From positions 1-40,934 of the forward strand of contig JASBUO010000066.1 in NCBI GenBank assembly GCA_030147855.1: DNA of 40,934 nucleotides. Reading direction: 5' to 3'. Shown piece after piece: positions 28,051 to 37,218 of the stretch (the first letter of the stretch is position 1; each line of letters starts with the position of its first letter). The position numbers and the translations under genes are program-made. The DNA is from Gammaproteobacteria bacterium (GTDB lineage: Bacteria; Pseudomonadota; Gammaproteobacteria; Legionellales; Legionellaceae). The notes under the pieces are model-generated. The model was not told the DNA's origin. It made no database searches and worked only from the letters and a program-made list of their open reading frames with translations.

Positions 28051-28830
28051 ATGACAAACTGGAGCCTTATATTGAATGTATTGCTTTTGATAGGGGTTGT
28101 GTTTGCATTGTTACGTATGTTTAAAACTAAGCGTCGAGAGAAAGTGCGGCAACGCCGTTATCGAATGGAGGCTGCTCAACCAGAGATTCAACAAGATGAT
28201 ATTATTGCGGTGCGAAAATTGCGCGCAAAAAATGAGGTAGCGCCTACCTCAGAAAAGAAGCAGCCTGCTATGAGCCAAGTTACTGATGACGTCATGAGCA
28301 TTACACCAGAGGCGTCGCCACGAGTAAAAACCAATGCACCGCCGCTCACTCCTAAGGAAACAGCGGCGCACGTTGTGAATGAAGCAGAGGCGCCTAAACC
28401 GCCATCTTTGATGCTTTTCTTATTAGCGAAAGATGATAGAACGCTTGCTGGCTATGAATTGCTTCAAAGTATTTTAGCCGCGGGATTGCGTTTTGGAGAA
28501 GGGCAATTATTTCATCGTCACCAATCTTTGAATGGACAAGGCCCTATTATTTGCAGCTTGGCAACTGCCACAGAAAGTGGCACTTTCGATTTGCAAAACA
28601 TGGGGGCGTTTAGCGTACGCGGCCTTTGCTTGTTTATGGAAGCGTCAGGTAACCCAAGTATTGATGATGAGCGTTTAATCATTATGCTTGATACCGCAAA
28701 ACAGCTCTCCGATGGCTTAGATGCACATCTGTTAGATGATACACGTACGCCATGGTCTGACAGAAGCCTTGCGCGATATCACAAGATTTTGGGGGTGGCA
28801 TCGAGCGAGACAGCAGCTTATTTAGACTAG
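28051..28830 (+). CDS. zipA: Cell division protein ZipA
   Basis: Bitopic division protein that tethers FtsZ to the membrane. An N-terminal anchor (about 4-22) is followed by a basic patch (KTKRREKVRQRRYR). A Pro/Ala/Glu-rich linker runs to about 122. The FtsZ-binding domain follows, with AGYELLQSILAAGLRFGEG, LFHRHQS and FDLQNMGAFSVRGLCLFME. It has 259 residues and AAGGAGT before the ATG. In many relatives ligA lies directly downstream; here a converging gpsA follows instead, so ligA is elsewhere. Confidence 0.87.
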   Translation: MTNWSLILNVLLLIGVVFALLRMFKTKRREKVRQRRYRMEAAQPEIQQDDIIAVRKLRAKNEVAPTSEKKQPAMSQVTDDVMSITPEASPRVKTNAPPLTPKETAAHVVNEAEAPKPPSLMLFLLAKDDRTLAGYELLQSILAAGLRFGEGQLFHRHQSLNGQGPIICSLATATESGTFDLQNMGAFSVRGLCLFMEASGNPSIDDERLIIMLDTAKQLSDGLDAHLLDDTRTPWSDRSLARYHKILGVASSETAAYLD

Positions 28831-28855
28831 CGCCTTTTGTCATCTTTAAAAAATG

Positions 28856-29845
28856 TTACTCGCTTTTTGCTGGGCGACTTAATAAATTCTTTACAGCGGC
28901 GTCAGGTGTTTGCTTTCCCTGAAGCAATGCATCTACCTCAAGGCAAATGGGTAGGTCTAGGCCATTCGCTTTGGCGAGCGCACATACTTGCTGTGCGTTA
29001 TGCTTGCCTTCTACGACTTGGCCAATGGCTTTTTCTGCGGCAAAAATAGCTTCTCCTTGCCCAACCAATAAGCCGAAGCGGCGGTTTCTAGATTGGTTGT
29101 CGGTGCAGGTTAAAACCAAGTCTCCAAGACCTGAGAGGCCTGTAAAGGTTTCAGGGAGCCCGCCAAGAGCTGTGCCAAGGCGGGCCATCTCAGCCAAACC
29201 TCGTGTTATTAAGGCAGCTTTTGCATTGGCGCCATAATTAAGCCCGTCACTAATGCCACAGGCAATGGCAAGTACATTTTTAACGGCTCCTGCACATTGC
29301 ACGCCGACAAGGTCGTGGCTAAAGTATGCACGTAAGTGTGCCTGATGTAAGGCACTGTGGAGTGTGCTCATGTGCGCTTTGTTGTTGCCAGCAATTACAA
29401 CTGCAGTTGGGAGGCCTTTTGCAAGTTCTCTGGCAAATGATGGGCCTGAAATCACGGCCCTCGGAAAATTTTCGCCCCATCGCGCAGCAACCAGCTCACT
29501 TAAGCAGTGATTCGTTTGAGGGTCGAGCCCTTTCGTAAGCCACGCGAGGTGCTTGATACTTTCAGGGAGTAACTGTAAAAGCTCACCAAATGCATGAGAG
29601 GGAACAGCAACGATAACGTGGGTTGCGCTGTTAACACATGTAGCAAGGTCCGATTCAAGCACTAAAGTGCTTGGAAAATTGGTATCAGGTAAGTAGCGTG
29701 TATTTTTTCGTGATTTCACCATAGCGTGGACGTGATGAGCATCACGTCCCCATAATCGTACGGGCAGCCCATGCATACTTAAGTGTATGGCAACGGCTGT
29801 TCCAAACGAGCCAGCCCCAAGAATGGCAAACGTTGGGTTTGCCAT
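28856..29845 (-). CDS. gpsA: Glycerol-3-phosphate dehydrogenase [NAD(P)+]
   Basis: Reduces dihydroxyacetone phosphate to sn-glycerol 3-phosphate, the backbone for phospholipids. NAD-binding GAGSFGTAVAIHL starts at residue 9; GPSFARELAKGLPTAVV and the catalytic Lys in GAVKNVLAIACGISDGL follow, then GLSGLGDLVLTCT and SRNRRFG. At 329 residues it is full length. It is the last gene of a rhodanese-secB-gpsA operon, 3 nt after secB. With plsC the window covers two steps of phosphatidic acid synthesis. Confidence 0.96.
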   Translation of the reverse strand: MANPTFAILGAGSFGTAVAIHLSMHGLPVRLWGRDAHHVHAMVKSRKNTRYLPDTNFPSTLVLESDLATCVNSATHVIVAVPSHAFGELLQLLPESIKHLAWLTKGLDPQTNHCLSELVAARWGENFPRAVISGPSFARELAKGLPTAVVIAGNNKAHMSTLHSALHQAHLRAYFSHDLVGVQCAGAVKNVLAIACGISDGLNYGANAKAALITRGLAEMARLGTALGGLPETFTGLSGLGDLVLTCTDNQSRNRRFGLLVGQGEAIFAAEKAIGQVVEGKHNAQQVCALAKANGLDLPICLEVDALLQGKQTPDAAVKNLLSRPAKSE

Positions 29846-29848
29846 GGC

Positions 29849-30334
29849 TTAGTGCGTTGTCTCTTCAGATTGTTGTGCTGCTTCTTGTTGCTGCTGCATG
29901 TAGATGGCATCAAAGTTGATGGGTGCCAGTACAAGCTGTGGGAAGCTGCCGCGGACCACTTCAGTTGTGATGGCTTCACGTGCATAAGGAAACAATAAGC
30001 TTGGGCAGAAACTACCTAGGAGATGATCGAGTTGTGCGGACTCAGCACCTGTAATAGTGAAAATGCCGCCTTGTTGCACTTCAATTAGAAAGGCAGTTTT
30101 TTCTTTGTTTTTAACGGTTGCTGTCACGGTTAAAACCACTTCATAAGCACCGTTGTTATCTAGCTCAGTATGTGTTGTGTTTAAGTCGAGTGTTAACTCA
30201 GGTGTCCATTCTTCTTGAAATATATGGGGGGTGTTGGTCGTTTCAAACGATAAGTTTTTAACATAAACACGTTGAATCACAAATTGCGCGTCTGCACCTG
30301 CTGGTGCATTTTCAGGAGTATCTTTTGTATCCAT
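29849..30334 (-). CDS. secB: Protein-export chaperone SecB
   Basis: Tetrameric cytosolic chaperone that keeps preproteins unfolded and passes them to SecA. Typical elements are [37 protein letters not shown] and [17 protein letters not shown]. The start is an acidic, Pro-rich extension and the end a Gln/Glu-rich tail. At 161 residues it is normal. grxC, which usually lies between the rhodanese gene and secB in enterobacteria, is absent. Confidence 0.96.
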   Translation of the reverse strand: MDTKDTPENAPAGADAQFVIQRVYVKNLSFETTNTPHIFQEEWTPELTLDLNTTHTELDNNGAYEVVLTVTATVKNKEKTAFLIEVQQGGIFTITGAESAQLDHLLGSFCPSLLFPYAREAITTEVVRGSFPQLVLAPINFDAIYMQQQQEAAQQSEETTH

Positions 30335-30346
30335 GGTATTACTATC

Positions 30347-30799
30347 CTATTTTTGTTTTTTCAATGCTTTTTTAGCTTCTTTCTTGCCCTTAATTAAAGG
30401 TAGGCTTGCAGCCTTCCACGCGGTGATACCACCGGTTAAAACCATGGCTTGAGTGAAACCTTGTTTGCGTAATTTAACTGCTAGGGGGGAAGATTGCAAA
30501 CCACGTGCGCAGATTAAAATGAAGGGTTTAGTTTTGTAGCTTTCAAGTTGCTCTACCGTTGCATTAGGAATATTTTTGGCATCTACGATGTGACTTTGAC
30601 GAAATGAATCTCTATCACGTATATCAATAACAATGGCTTTGTCGTGATTAATTGCATCAACAGCGGCATTGGGTGAGAGGTTTTTGGGGCCTTTCTTTTG
30701 GGTGATACGCTCATTAAGTATTATTAAAATGAGGACACCAACAAATGCGAGCCAAAGCGGCCAATGATTACAAATAAAAGTGAAAAGTTGTTTTTCCAT
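30347..30799 (-). CDS. Membrane-anchored rhodanese-like protein (YibN-type)
   Basis: 150 residues: an N-terminal membrane anchor (about 13-29), then one rhodanese domain (about 40-135) with DIRDRDSFRQSHIVDAKNIP. The active-site loop ICARG holds the catalytic Cys, and GGITAWKAASLPL closes the domain. The C-terminal tail is very basic (KGKKEAKKALKKQK). It is first in the operon with secB and gpsA. A sulfur-transfer or redox role is assumed from the family only. Confidence 0.9.
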   Translation of the reverse strand: MEKQLFTFICNHWPLWLAFVGVLILIILNERITQKKGPKNLSPNAAVDAINHDKAIVIDIRDRDSFRQSHIVDAKNIPNATVEQLESYKTKPFILICARGLQSSPLAVKLRKQGFTQAMVLTGGITAWKAASLPLIKGKKEAKKALKKQK

Positions 30800-31387
30800 A
30801 CGGCACCTAACTCAATAAATAATGTGAATGTGGATGGGGGGTGATATTTGGCCTCGAATTATCTCGAGATTTAATCAATAAGGCAAGGGGCTATATGTTC
30901 CCTACAAATTTACTAGAGCGGAGATTAAGTTAAATTTTTGCAGGCAAGTTCATAGAGATATAAAAATTTGTAACCATAGCTGTTATGTTTGAATCATATT
31001 TATTAAGTTTTAAACCGATATATTTTACTCTTGGTCCTTTTCGATTACAAATTAATGCAAGTGTATTCTCTACTTTGACTCGCTCCTTGTTTTTCATCGA
31101 CTCTCTGGAGCTCCAAATAATATCTTAGAGATTGTAGCATTGCTTCTTGAGCATGTATTTGAATAATCCTACTGGTTTCTGAATGACTACACTTACTTTT
31201 TGCAGGGCTGATACTGCAGGCTTTGGCAGAGATTCAATCATCAAGCTGCTAGGTTTTCCTGTGATCCGTTGCTTATAGAAACAGTTTTGCCAATAACCTC
31301 TGAACTTGCTACAGGGGTGTTTAGCTTTTAAGTCGACATGAAAAAGCGCATAATAGCACTTTTGAGATCAAGACATAATGAATTACT
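30800..31387. other. Gene-poor stretch between the rhodanese gene and argS
   Basis: No full gene is visible in these 588 nt on either strand. Both strands contain short open fragments interrupted by stops, one of which looks transposase-derived (30930-31097, minus). The promoters of the leftward secB operon and of argS must lie at its two ends. It looks like an insertion that has decayed. Confidence 0.6.
30930..31097 (-). pseudogene. Possible C-terminal remnant of an IS5-type transposase
   Basis: A minus-strand frame of 55 codons reads KERVKVENTLALI and, shortly after, RVKYIGLKLNKYD then ITAMVTNFYISMN. The order VE..(F/L)..I, V(R/K)Y.GL..N and a final (T)A(L/M)..N(F/L) resembles the C-terminal part of IS5-group DDE transposases, with the Glu as the last catalytic acid. 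The upstream sequence continues only in other frames with stops, so any such gene is broken. It is not a copy of the transposase at 37791. Match by eye, uncertain. Confidence 0.35.
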
Positions 31388-33151
31388 ATGAAAGCAATTA
31401 TTGAAGCGCTTTTGCAGCATGCTGTGAGTGCGCTAAAAGCATCGTCAGTTATCCCTGAAGATGCATCCGTAAACATTAAAGTAGATGTAGCCAAAGACGC
31501 GAAGCATGGTGACTTTGCAACAAACCTTGCCTTGATGCTTGCAAAGCCTGCACGTATGGCACCGATAGCATTGGCTGAAAAAATAGTTGCCATTTTACCT
31601 ACGCACGATGTATTAAAGCATGCAGAAGTTGCACCACCTGGGTTTATTAATTTTTTTATGAATGAGGCTGCGCGGGCATCCTTTATTTTAGAACGGGTTT
31701 TTCGTGAAGGCGATGATTACGGAAAAAGTCTTGAGAATAGTAATCAGCGGGTGCTTTTAGAGTATGTGTCAGCTAATCCAACAGGGCCTTTGCATGTAGG
31801 ACATGGAAGAGGCGCTGCCTTTGGTGCAAGTCTTGCAAATCTGCTCGAAATGGCGGGTTATACAGTAACGCGAGAATATTACGTGAATGACGCAGGCCGA
31901 CAAATGAATATTTTGGCGGCTAGTGTATGGGTGCGTTACTTGGCGTTAGCAGGGGAAGAAATTGTATTTCCAGCTAATGGGTATCAGGGGGAATATGTAC
32001 GCGAAATTGCTGCGCAATTACATGCAGCGCATGGTAATGAATATGTCCATGCCTGGTCTCAGATTACAAAAGATTTACCAAAAGATGCGGCAGAAGGTGG
32101 TGATAAAGAGCAATATATTGATGCCTTAATTACGTCTGCTCGTACATTACTGGGTGAGGTAGGGTTTACGCTGTTTCATCAATCTGCATTAAACAGTGTG
32201 TTGTCGGATATTAAAGATGATTTGGCCGAATTTGGAGTTGAATATGATAACTGGTTTTCTGAGCGCTCATTGCTTGACTCTGGTGCAATTCAGGCAGGCA
32301 TCGATGCATTAACAAAGGCAGGCTTTACCTTTGAGGAAGATGGTGCACTTTGGTTTCGTTCGACCGCGTTTGGCGATGAAAAAGATCGCGTGCTGTTGCG
32401 TGCCAATGGTGAGCCAACTTATTTTGCATCGGATGTTGCGTACCATTGGGATAAATACGATCGCGGTTTTGATATTGTGATGGACTTATTTGGAGCCGAC
32501 CATCATGGCTATATTCAGCGTCTTAAGGCCGCTGTTACAGCATTAGGCCATGATGAAACAGCTTTACGAGTCTTTATGGTGCAGTTTGCGATTTTATATC
32601 GAGAAGGTGTGCGCGTGCAGATGTCAACGCGAAGTGGCTCATTTGTAACACTTCGTGAGCTGCGTGACGAGGTTGGACGTGATGCAGCCCGCTTTTTTTA
32701 TGTGATGCGAAAGCCCGAGCAACATATGGATTTTGATTTGGATTTGGCAAAATCTGAGTCGCGCGATAATCCTGTGTATTATATTCAGTACGCACATGCG
32801 CGTATTAGTAGTGTATTTCGGCAACTGGAAACGCGGGAGATGTCGTTTGATAAAGATACGGGCCTTCGGCACGCAGCACTATTGACCGATATACATGAAA
32901 TTGCGTTGATGGCGCAGCTTGAGCGTTATCCGGATGTTATTGCATTGTCAGCTAAAGCGTGTGAACCTCATCAGGTAGCTTATTATTTGCGAGAGCTGGC
33001 GAATGCGTTGCATGCCTATTATAATGCTATTTCGTTGTTGTGTGAGCAGGAAGCGCTTCGGTGCGCACGTCTAACGTTAATATTTGCTGTGCGCGAGGTA
33101 TTACGAAATGGGCTTAAACTGCTCGGTGTATCGGCCCCTGAGAGCATGTAA
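31388..33151 (+). CDS. argS: Arginine-tRNA ligase
   Basis: Class I aminoacyl-tRNA synthetase, 587 residues. The N-terminal Add1 domain carries [11 protein letters not shown] (39-49). The HIGH motif is HVGH at 136-139, inside [15 protein letters not shown]. The KMSKS-like element is [13 protein letters not shown], and the DALR anticodon domain ends with [19 protein letters not shown]. Its stop overlaps the ATG of the SPOR protein by one base, so they are coupled, an arrangement also found in related gammaproteobacteria. Confidence 0.97.
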   Translation: MKAIIEALLQHAVSALKASSVIPEDASVNIKVDVAKDAKHGDFATNLALMLAKPARMAPIALAEKIVAILPTHDVLKHAEVAPPGFINFFMNEAARASFILERVFREGDDYGKSLENSNQRVLLEYVSANPTGPLHVGHGRGAAFGASLANLLEMAGYTVTREYYVNDAGRQMNILAASVWVRYLALAGEEIVFPANGYQGEYVREIAAQLHAAHGNEYVHAWSQITKDLPKDAAEGGDKEQYIDALITSARTLLGEVGFTLFHQSALNSVLSDIKDDLAEFGVEYDNWFSERSLLDSGAIQAGIDALTKAGFTFEEDGALWFRSTAFGDEKDRVLLRANGEPTYFASDVAYHWDKYDRGFDIVMDLFGADHHGYIQRLKAAVTALGHDETALRVFMVQFAILYREGVRVQMSTRSGSFVTLRELRDEVGRDAARFFYVMRKPEQHMDFDLDLAKSESRDNPVYYIQYAHARISSVFRQLETREMSFDKDTGLRHAALLTDIHEIALMAQLERYPDVIALSAKACEPHQVAYYLRELANALHAYYNAISLLCEQEALRCARLTLIFAVREVLRNGLKLLGVSAPESM

Positions 33152-33804
33152 TGGCGAATTACCCAAATACAAATAGAAATACAGGACGCCCCAGTGTACG
33201 CATGCACAAGCGGTCGCAGAAACACTTTTTCATGGGGCTTTTTGTTGCTTTTGTCTGTGGGTACTTAGTGGCTTGGTTTTATTCGCCAACGCACGTTGCG
33301 AAAGCAGTTCAATTATTTCTTGGGGGTAATCAGTCATTAGAAGCGCTTGACGGGACGCCTGTTAAAACAGCTGACTTGCCAAGACCAACACTCGAGTTTT
33401 ATACGCTTTTAACACAAGAAAAAGTGGCGTCACCTGTAAGGTCTGTGGCACTTCAGCCTTCGGTTAAGGTAGCACCACCTGTGGTACAGTCTAAGGTGCC
33501 TACACCTATTGCGGCGCCACAGCCCCTGAGTGTAGAAGATGCAGGGTTGGTTGAGTCGACATCGAAATATACGTATTTGGTGCAACTTGCCTCTTTTCAA
33601 AGGCAGGAAGATGCAGAGCATATGAAAGCTTCACTGATTATGCGAGGCTTTGATGCCAGCATTAAAACCGCCAAGCAACAAGGAGGGATTTGGTATCGGG
33701 TTGTGATGGGGCCTTTTTCTTCTCGTCAAAAAGCAGAGCAAATTAAGTCTGATATAGCACAAAGTGAGCGTGTTTCAGGCATTATTAGAAGAATGGATGC
33801 ATAA
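33151..33804 (+). CDS. SPOR-domain membrane protein
   Basis: 217 residues: a basic cytoplasmic start (RMHKRSQKHFFMG), one membrane helix (about 27-44), a Pro/Val-rich periplasmic linker (about 70-130) and a C-terminal SPOR domain. The SPOR domain (about 140-217) shows YLVQLASFQRQEDAEHMKASL and WYRVVMGPFSSRQKAEQI, then a final GIIRRM. SPOR domains bind denuded glycan at the division septum, so it is probably an FtsN/DedD-like division or cell-wall factor. It follows argS with an ATGTAATG overlap. Confidence 0.92.
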   Translation: MANYPNTNRNTGRPSVRMHKRSQKHFFMGLFVAFVCGYLVAWFYSPTHVAKAVQLFLGGNQSLEALDGTPVKTADLPRPTLEFYTLLTQEKVASPVRSVALQPSVKVAPPVVQSKVPTPIAAPQPLSVEDAGLVESTSKYTYLVQLASFQRQEDAEHMKASLIMRGFDASIKTAKQQGGIWYRVVMGPFSSRQKAEQIKSDIAQSERVSGIIRRMDA

Positions 33805-33820
33805 GTTGTAGAGTGTTTAG

Positions 33821-36253
33821 ATGTCGATTCATACTTATCAGGTACCAGATATTATGTGCTCTGCTTGTGCAGGTACGATAACAGGTGCACTGAGCGACAC
33901 GCCTTTTAAAGATTATGCGCGGATAGATGTGCTCACTAAAACACTCACCGTTCAGTTAAAAGATGACGAAGAAGCGTTTAAAGACTTGGACGTAAGTTCA
34001 GTGGATGAGCTGGTTTGTTCGGCACTGAGAAAAGTCGGTTTTGATTGTATTCCTTCAAAAGTGGTTGTCAAAAGGAAAAAATCGCTCTCTCATGCAACCA
34101 AAGGGGTGCTGGGCCTTGCTGCTGGGGCTATTTTACTCTTACTTCCTTTAATTTTTACAACTATACCCTTTGCCTGGATGTGTTTGTTATCGCTTTTCAG
34201 TGCGGGTTTAACGATTGCGTTAGGTCGGCCTTTTTATCGTCGGGCTTATTATGAGTTTTGGAAAGGGACCCGGACCATGGATACCCTTTTCTCAATCAGT
34301 ACAGCCGTTATTTTAGGGGTTTCATTAGCGGCACTTTTTATACCTGCGTTACCCATGATGTTTGAGGCAGGGCTTTTAATTTTTGGGTTTCGGCATACAG
34401 GGATTGCTATGTCGGATGCATTTAAAGCAAAGCTTTTACGTGTGCGCCGCTTACAAGAAGACGCACCTCAAAAAGTAAGGCTTGCCGATGGCAAGTGGGT
34501 GTCACTTGATGCAGTGAAACCAGGAGACTGTTTGCTTTTATCACCCGGAGACATGCTTGGCGTAGATGGTCGGTTTGAGTCGGGCGTTGGCTTGGTTTCA
34601 AGTTTGTATCAAACAGGCTCGAATCAATCAAAGCCGTTGGTTTTGGGGCAGTTATATCCTGCAGGCACCAAGCTCGTTTCTATTTCAGCGCCATTGCTGT
34701 TTCGAGTTACAGCCGCTGCCAATGACTCTTTTTTAGCGCGCGAAGACTGCGCTATTTTAAGTGCTAAAATTAATCAGGCATTGGAGAAGAAGCCACTTAA
34801 TAGCATTACGTATTGGTTACAATTTTTTGTGCCGATGATTGTCGGGGTTGCTGGTTTATCAGGGCTTTTGGTTGGACTGTATTTTTCTTCTTGGGTGCTT
34901 GCGATTCAGATAGTCGCGTGCGGACTGGTTTTGGGATGCCCATGCACATTAGGGCTTATTATACCGCTTGTAACACACGTTGGCGTTAAGAAAATAGAAA
35001 AAACAGGCATCAGCATGCGAGAGCCAGAGCGGCTTGAAGTGCTTGAGAAAGTTGATTGTATTATGCTTGACTTGAATGGCACGTTAACATGCGGTCGCCC
35101 CAAAGTGAAAAACCTTGATGCAAACCAAGCGCTACTGATGCTCATGGCACGCCTTGAAGAAAAAGAAGAGCACTGGGCGGCCGTTGCCATTAGAGATGCG
35201 GCAAATGAATTAACCAAACACTTATCTACAGACGAAGTGAAGGCTCTTAAGAGTGGCCCACCTTTTGAGGGGGGGGCATGCAAGGCTTTAAAGTCAACGC
35301 ATAATGGACGCCGAGTGTTGTTTAAAGGAAAAGATGGCGCTGCTGATAAAGAATATGTGCTTGGAAACCGTTTGATGATGAAGGAGCTGGGCATTTCGGA
35401 TGCAGCCCTTGATGTAAGGCGTGGTGCACTCGGTGAGAGTGTTGTGTATTTAGCCGAAGATGGAAAGCTGGTAGGGCATCTTGTACTTGAAGATAAAATT
35501 CGTGATGGTGCGTATGAGATGGTGCGAGGTTTGCAAGCACAGGGTAAAAAAGTGTGTTTGTGTACAGGCTCTGATGAGAAAACCGCCAAGGATTATGCGA
35601 CAGCGTTTGGAATTCCTGTTGATAAAGCGCATGTTTTTTCTGACTGTACCATTGAAGGGAATAATTCAAAACAGGCGCATCTTGAGCGACTGAAAAAGCA
35701 AGGCCATCATGTTATGATGATTGGGGATGCGGGCAATGATGCGCGTGTGGTTGCAAAAAGTCATTTTGGGCTTGTGGTGGCACACGAAGGCGGAAACACC
35801 GGAACGCAGCAAGGGGCTCATGCGGTGTTACTCTCTGAGTCGCTGTTACCCATACTTGGCTTGTTCAAAATCTCTCGAAAAACATCCAACCACATTAAAC
35901 AAAATATTGCTTTTAGCTTTGCTTATAATGCGATGGCAATGTCGGCACCCGCAGTTCTTTCAATTGGCTTTGGCTTGGTGCTAAATCCGGCTGTGGGAGC
36001 GGCACTTATGATTGTACAAACCTTGCTAATTTTTGCGAATGTATACCGCTTTGATGCAGAAAAAATATCATCTTCTGAATGTCAAAAAGTAACAAACACT
36101 TCAAAGAAAGGAGATGTGCCTACGGCACTTCGTAGTGGCGCTAATAATATACTTGATTTTAGTGTGCGGAAAGGTTTGCTGACAAGCCTTTCCGGGAGTG
36201 AGGCGGTTTCTGAGAGCAGCTCGCGGGTAAGTGTATTAGATTGTTGCCTTTGA
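33821..36253 (+). CDS. Divergent P1B-type (heavy-metal) ATPase with altered catalytic motifs
   Basis: 810 residues laid out as a P1B pump. The N-terminal HMA domain has MCSACAG (Cys13, Cys16). Membrane helices precede the actuator domain (about 215-300). CPC lies at 373-375, followed by P and N domains and two last helices with QNIAFSFAYN (694-703). Key motifs depart from the family. TGE is TGS (265-267) and DKTGT is DLNGT (Asp417 kept). HP of the N domain is HW (451-452) and GDGxND is GDAGND (635-640). The MSS of the last helix is MIVQT. A 65-residue Ser/Lys-rich tail ends in DCCL. The frame is intact. Metal transport cannot be assumed; it may be a modified pump or a regulatory pseudo-ATPase. 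Confidence 0.85.
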   Translation: MSIHTYQVPDIMCSACAGTITGALSDTPFKDYARIDVLTKTLTVQLKDDEEAFKDLDVSSVDELVCSALRKVGFDCIPSKVVVKRKKSLSHATKGVLGLAAGAILLLLPLIFTTIPFAWMCLLSLFSAGLTIALGRPFYRRAYYEFWKGTRTMDTLFSISTAVILGVSLAALFIPALPMMFEAGLLIFGFRHTGIAMSDAFKAKLLRVRRLQEDAPQKVRLADGKWVSLDAVKPGDCLLLSPGDMLGVDGRFESGVGLVSSLYQTGSNQSKPLVLGQLYPAGTKLVSISAPLLFRVTAAANDSFLAREDCAILSAKINQALEKKPLNSITYWLQFFVPMIVGVAGLSGLLVGLYFSSWVLAIQIVACGLVLGCPCTLGLIIPLVTHVGVKKIEKTGISMREPERLEVLEKVDCIMLDLNGTLTCGRPKVKNLDANQALLMLMARLEEKEEHWAAVAIRDAANELTKHLSTDEVKALKSGPPFEGGACKALKSTHNGRRVLFKGKDGAADKEYVLGNRLMMKELGISDAALDVRRGALGESVVYLAEDGKLVGHLVLEDKIRDGAYEMVRGLQAQGKKVCLCTGSDEKTAKDYATAFGIPVDKAHVFSDCTIEGNNSKQAHLERLKKQGHHVMMIGDAGNDARVVAKSHFGLVVAHEGGNTGTQQGAHAVLLSESLLPILGLFKISRKTSNHIKQNIAFSFAYNAMAMSAPAVLSIGFGLVLNPAVGAALMIVQTLLIFANVYRFDAEKISSSECQKVTNTSKKGDVPTALRSGANNILDFSVRKGLLTSLSGSEAVSESSSRVSVLDCCL

Positions 36254-36310
36254 AAAAGCCGTTGTTGCGAACCCGAACGACGTGAGTGGATACCATTAGG
36301 TCTAGATGGC

Positions 36311-36334
36311 TCATTGGGCCGACTGGCCCAATGA
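36311..36334. repeat. Perfect 10-bp hairpin between converging genes
   Basis: TCATTGGGCC (36311-36320), loop GACT, GGCCCAATGA (36325-36334). It lies between the ends of the ATPase gene (36253) and the minus-strand gene (36349). It is placed for a bidirectional terminator, but neither side has a T run. Confidence 0.6.
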
Positions 36335-36348
36335 AGCTGTCGGCTTAA

Positions 36349-37158
36349 TTAAGCGAGTTTTGGCGTTACTTCTTCTTTTTGCTCGTTGCCATAGCTCGGC
36401 CTGTAAGCCATGAAACCAATAGCTGCGAGCGCAAAGCCTACAGCGGCTATAGCAAGAGGTTGTCCTGTCACGAGTGCTACAACGCAGACAACAGCACCAC
36501 CAATTGCTGCGATACTCGCAAGGCAGTTGAGGTAAAATGTTGCATTGCTGCTGCTTTCAGAGGTTTCTTGAGTGCCATTTTCTTTTGGGTCTTTTTGTTT
36601 TTGATTTTCTTCGGCCTCTCTTCTTGCTTTTGCTCGGACTGCGTGTCCTTTACCTATTTTTGTGAGTAAGTTTGCAGCTTCTGCTATTTCTGCTGTTGAT
36701 GCTGCTTGTGCTTTATCGAGTGCCAAAGAAAAAACAGTTGGAGCATCTTCACTCGTAATGAACAGTCTTTTTTGAGAGATTGGGTAAAAATGCAAGATGG
36801 TTTCTTCAAGGAACGTTCGTTTTGAGTGCTCGTGTTTTTGCTGGGTTAGGGCTTCTATATACTCAAGTGCCGTAGTGGCGTTTTTTAGTGCGTCTGCATT
36901 AAGCGCTGGTACAAAATCTTGATCTTTTAAAGTGTTTTCAAATGCGCTGTTATTGGCAATAGCCTCGAGAGCGTTGATGAGCAGCGGAATAATCTGCTTG
37001 CGTAACTCACAGTGCGCTTCTGGAGATGCAATTGCACCTGTTGTGCCGTACAGGGTATGAAATACCCCGCTCCTTCTTTCAACAAAGGTTTGTAACGCTT
37101 CTAACGCGTCTTCGTATGTATCGAGGAGATTTTGTGCTTGTTTTGCTGTTAATGCCAT
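36349..37158 (-). CDS. Hypothetical protein with helical domain and C-terminal hydrophobic hairpin
   Basis: Not recognised. It has 269 residues from the ATG at 37158; a TTG at 37194 would add 12. Residues 1-180 are Ala/Leu/Glu-rich and helical (for example ALTAKQAQNLLDTYEDALEA). Next comes a strongly charged linker with ENQKQKDPKENGTQETSE (about 183-205). Two adjoining hydrophobic segments then span about 212-253 (ASIAAIGGAVVCVVALVTG, PLAIAAVGFALAAIGFMAY). The tail ends in GNEQKEEVTPKLA. A soluble domain plus membrane hairpin plus a Glu-rich tail resembles some Dot/Icm-secreted proteins, but that is inference. Confidence 0.6.
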   Translation of the reverse strand: MALTAKQAQNLLDTYEDALEALQTFVERRSGVFHTLYGTTGAIASPEAHCELRKQIIPLLINALEAIANNSAFENTLKDQDFVPALNADALKNATTALEYIEALTQQKHEHSKRTFLEETILHFYPISQKRLFITSEDAPTVFSLALDKAQAASTAEIAEAANLLTKIGKGHAVRAKARREAEENQKQKDPKENGTQETSESSSNATFYLNCLASIAAIGGAVVCVVALVTGQPLAIAAVGFALAAIGFMAYRPSYGNEQKEEVTPKLA

Positions 37159-37218
37159 GAGAGTCTCTGTGTTAAATTTAAAAATGGTGAGCAATAATAA
37201 AACAAGATTGACTGAGAG

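Noticed and set aside
34906-35589. 227-residue open frame antisense to the P-type ATPase
   Set aside because: Ser/Pro/Thr-rich shadow of the ATPase frame, without a family pattern or start signal.
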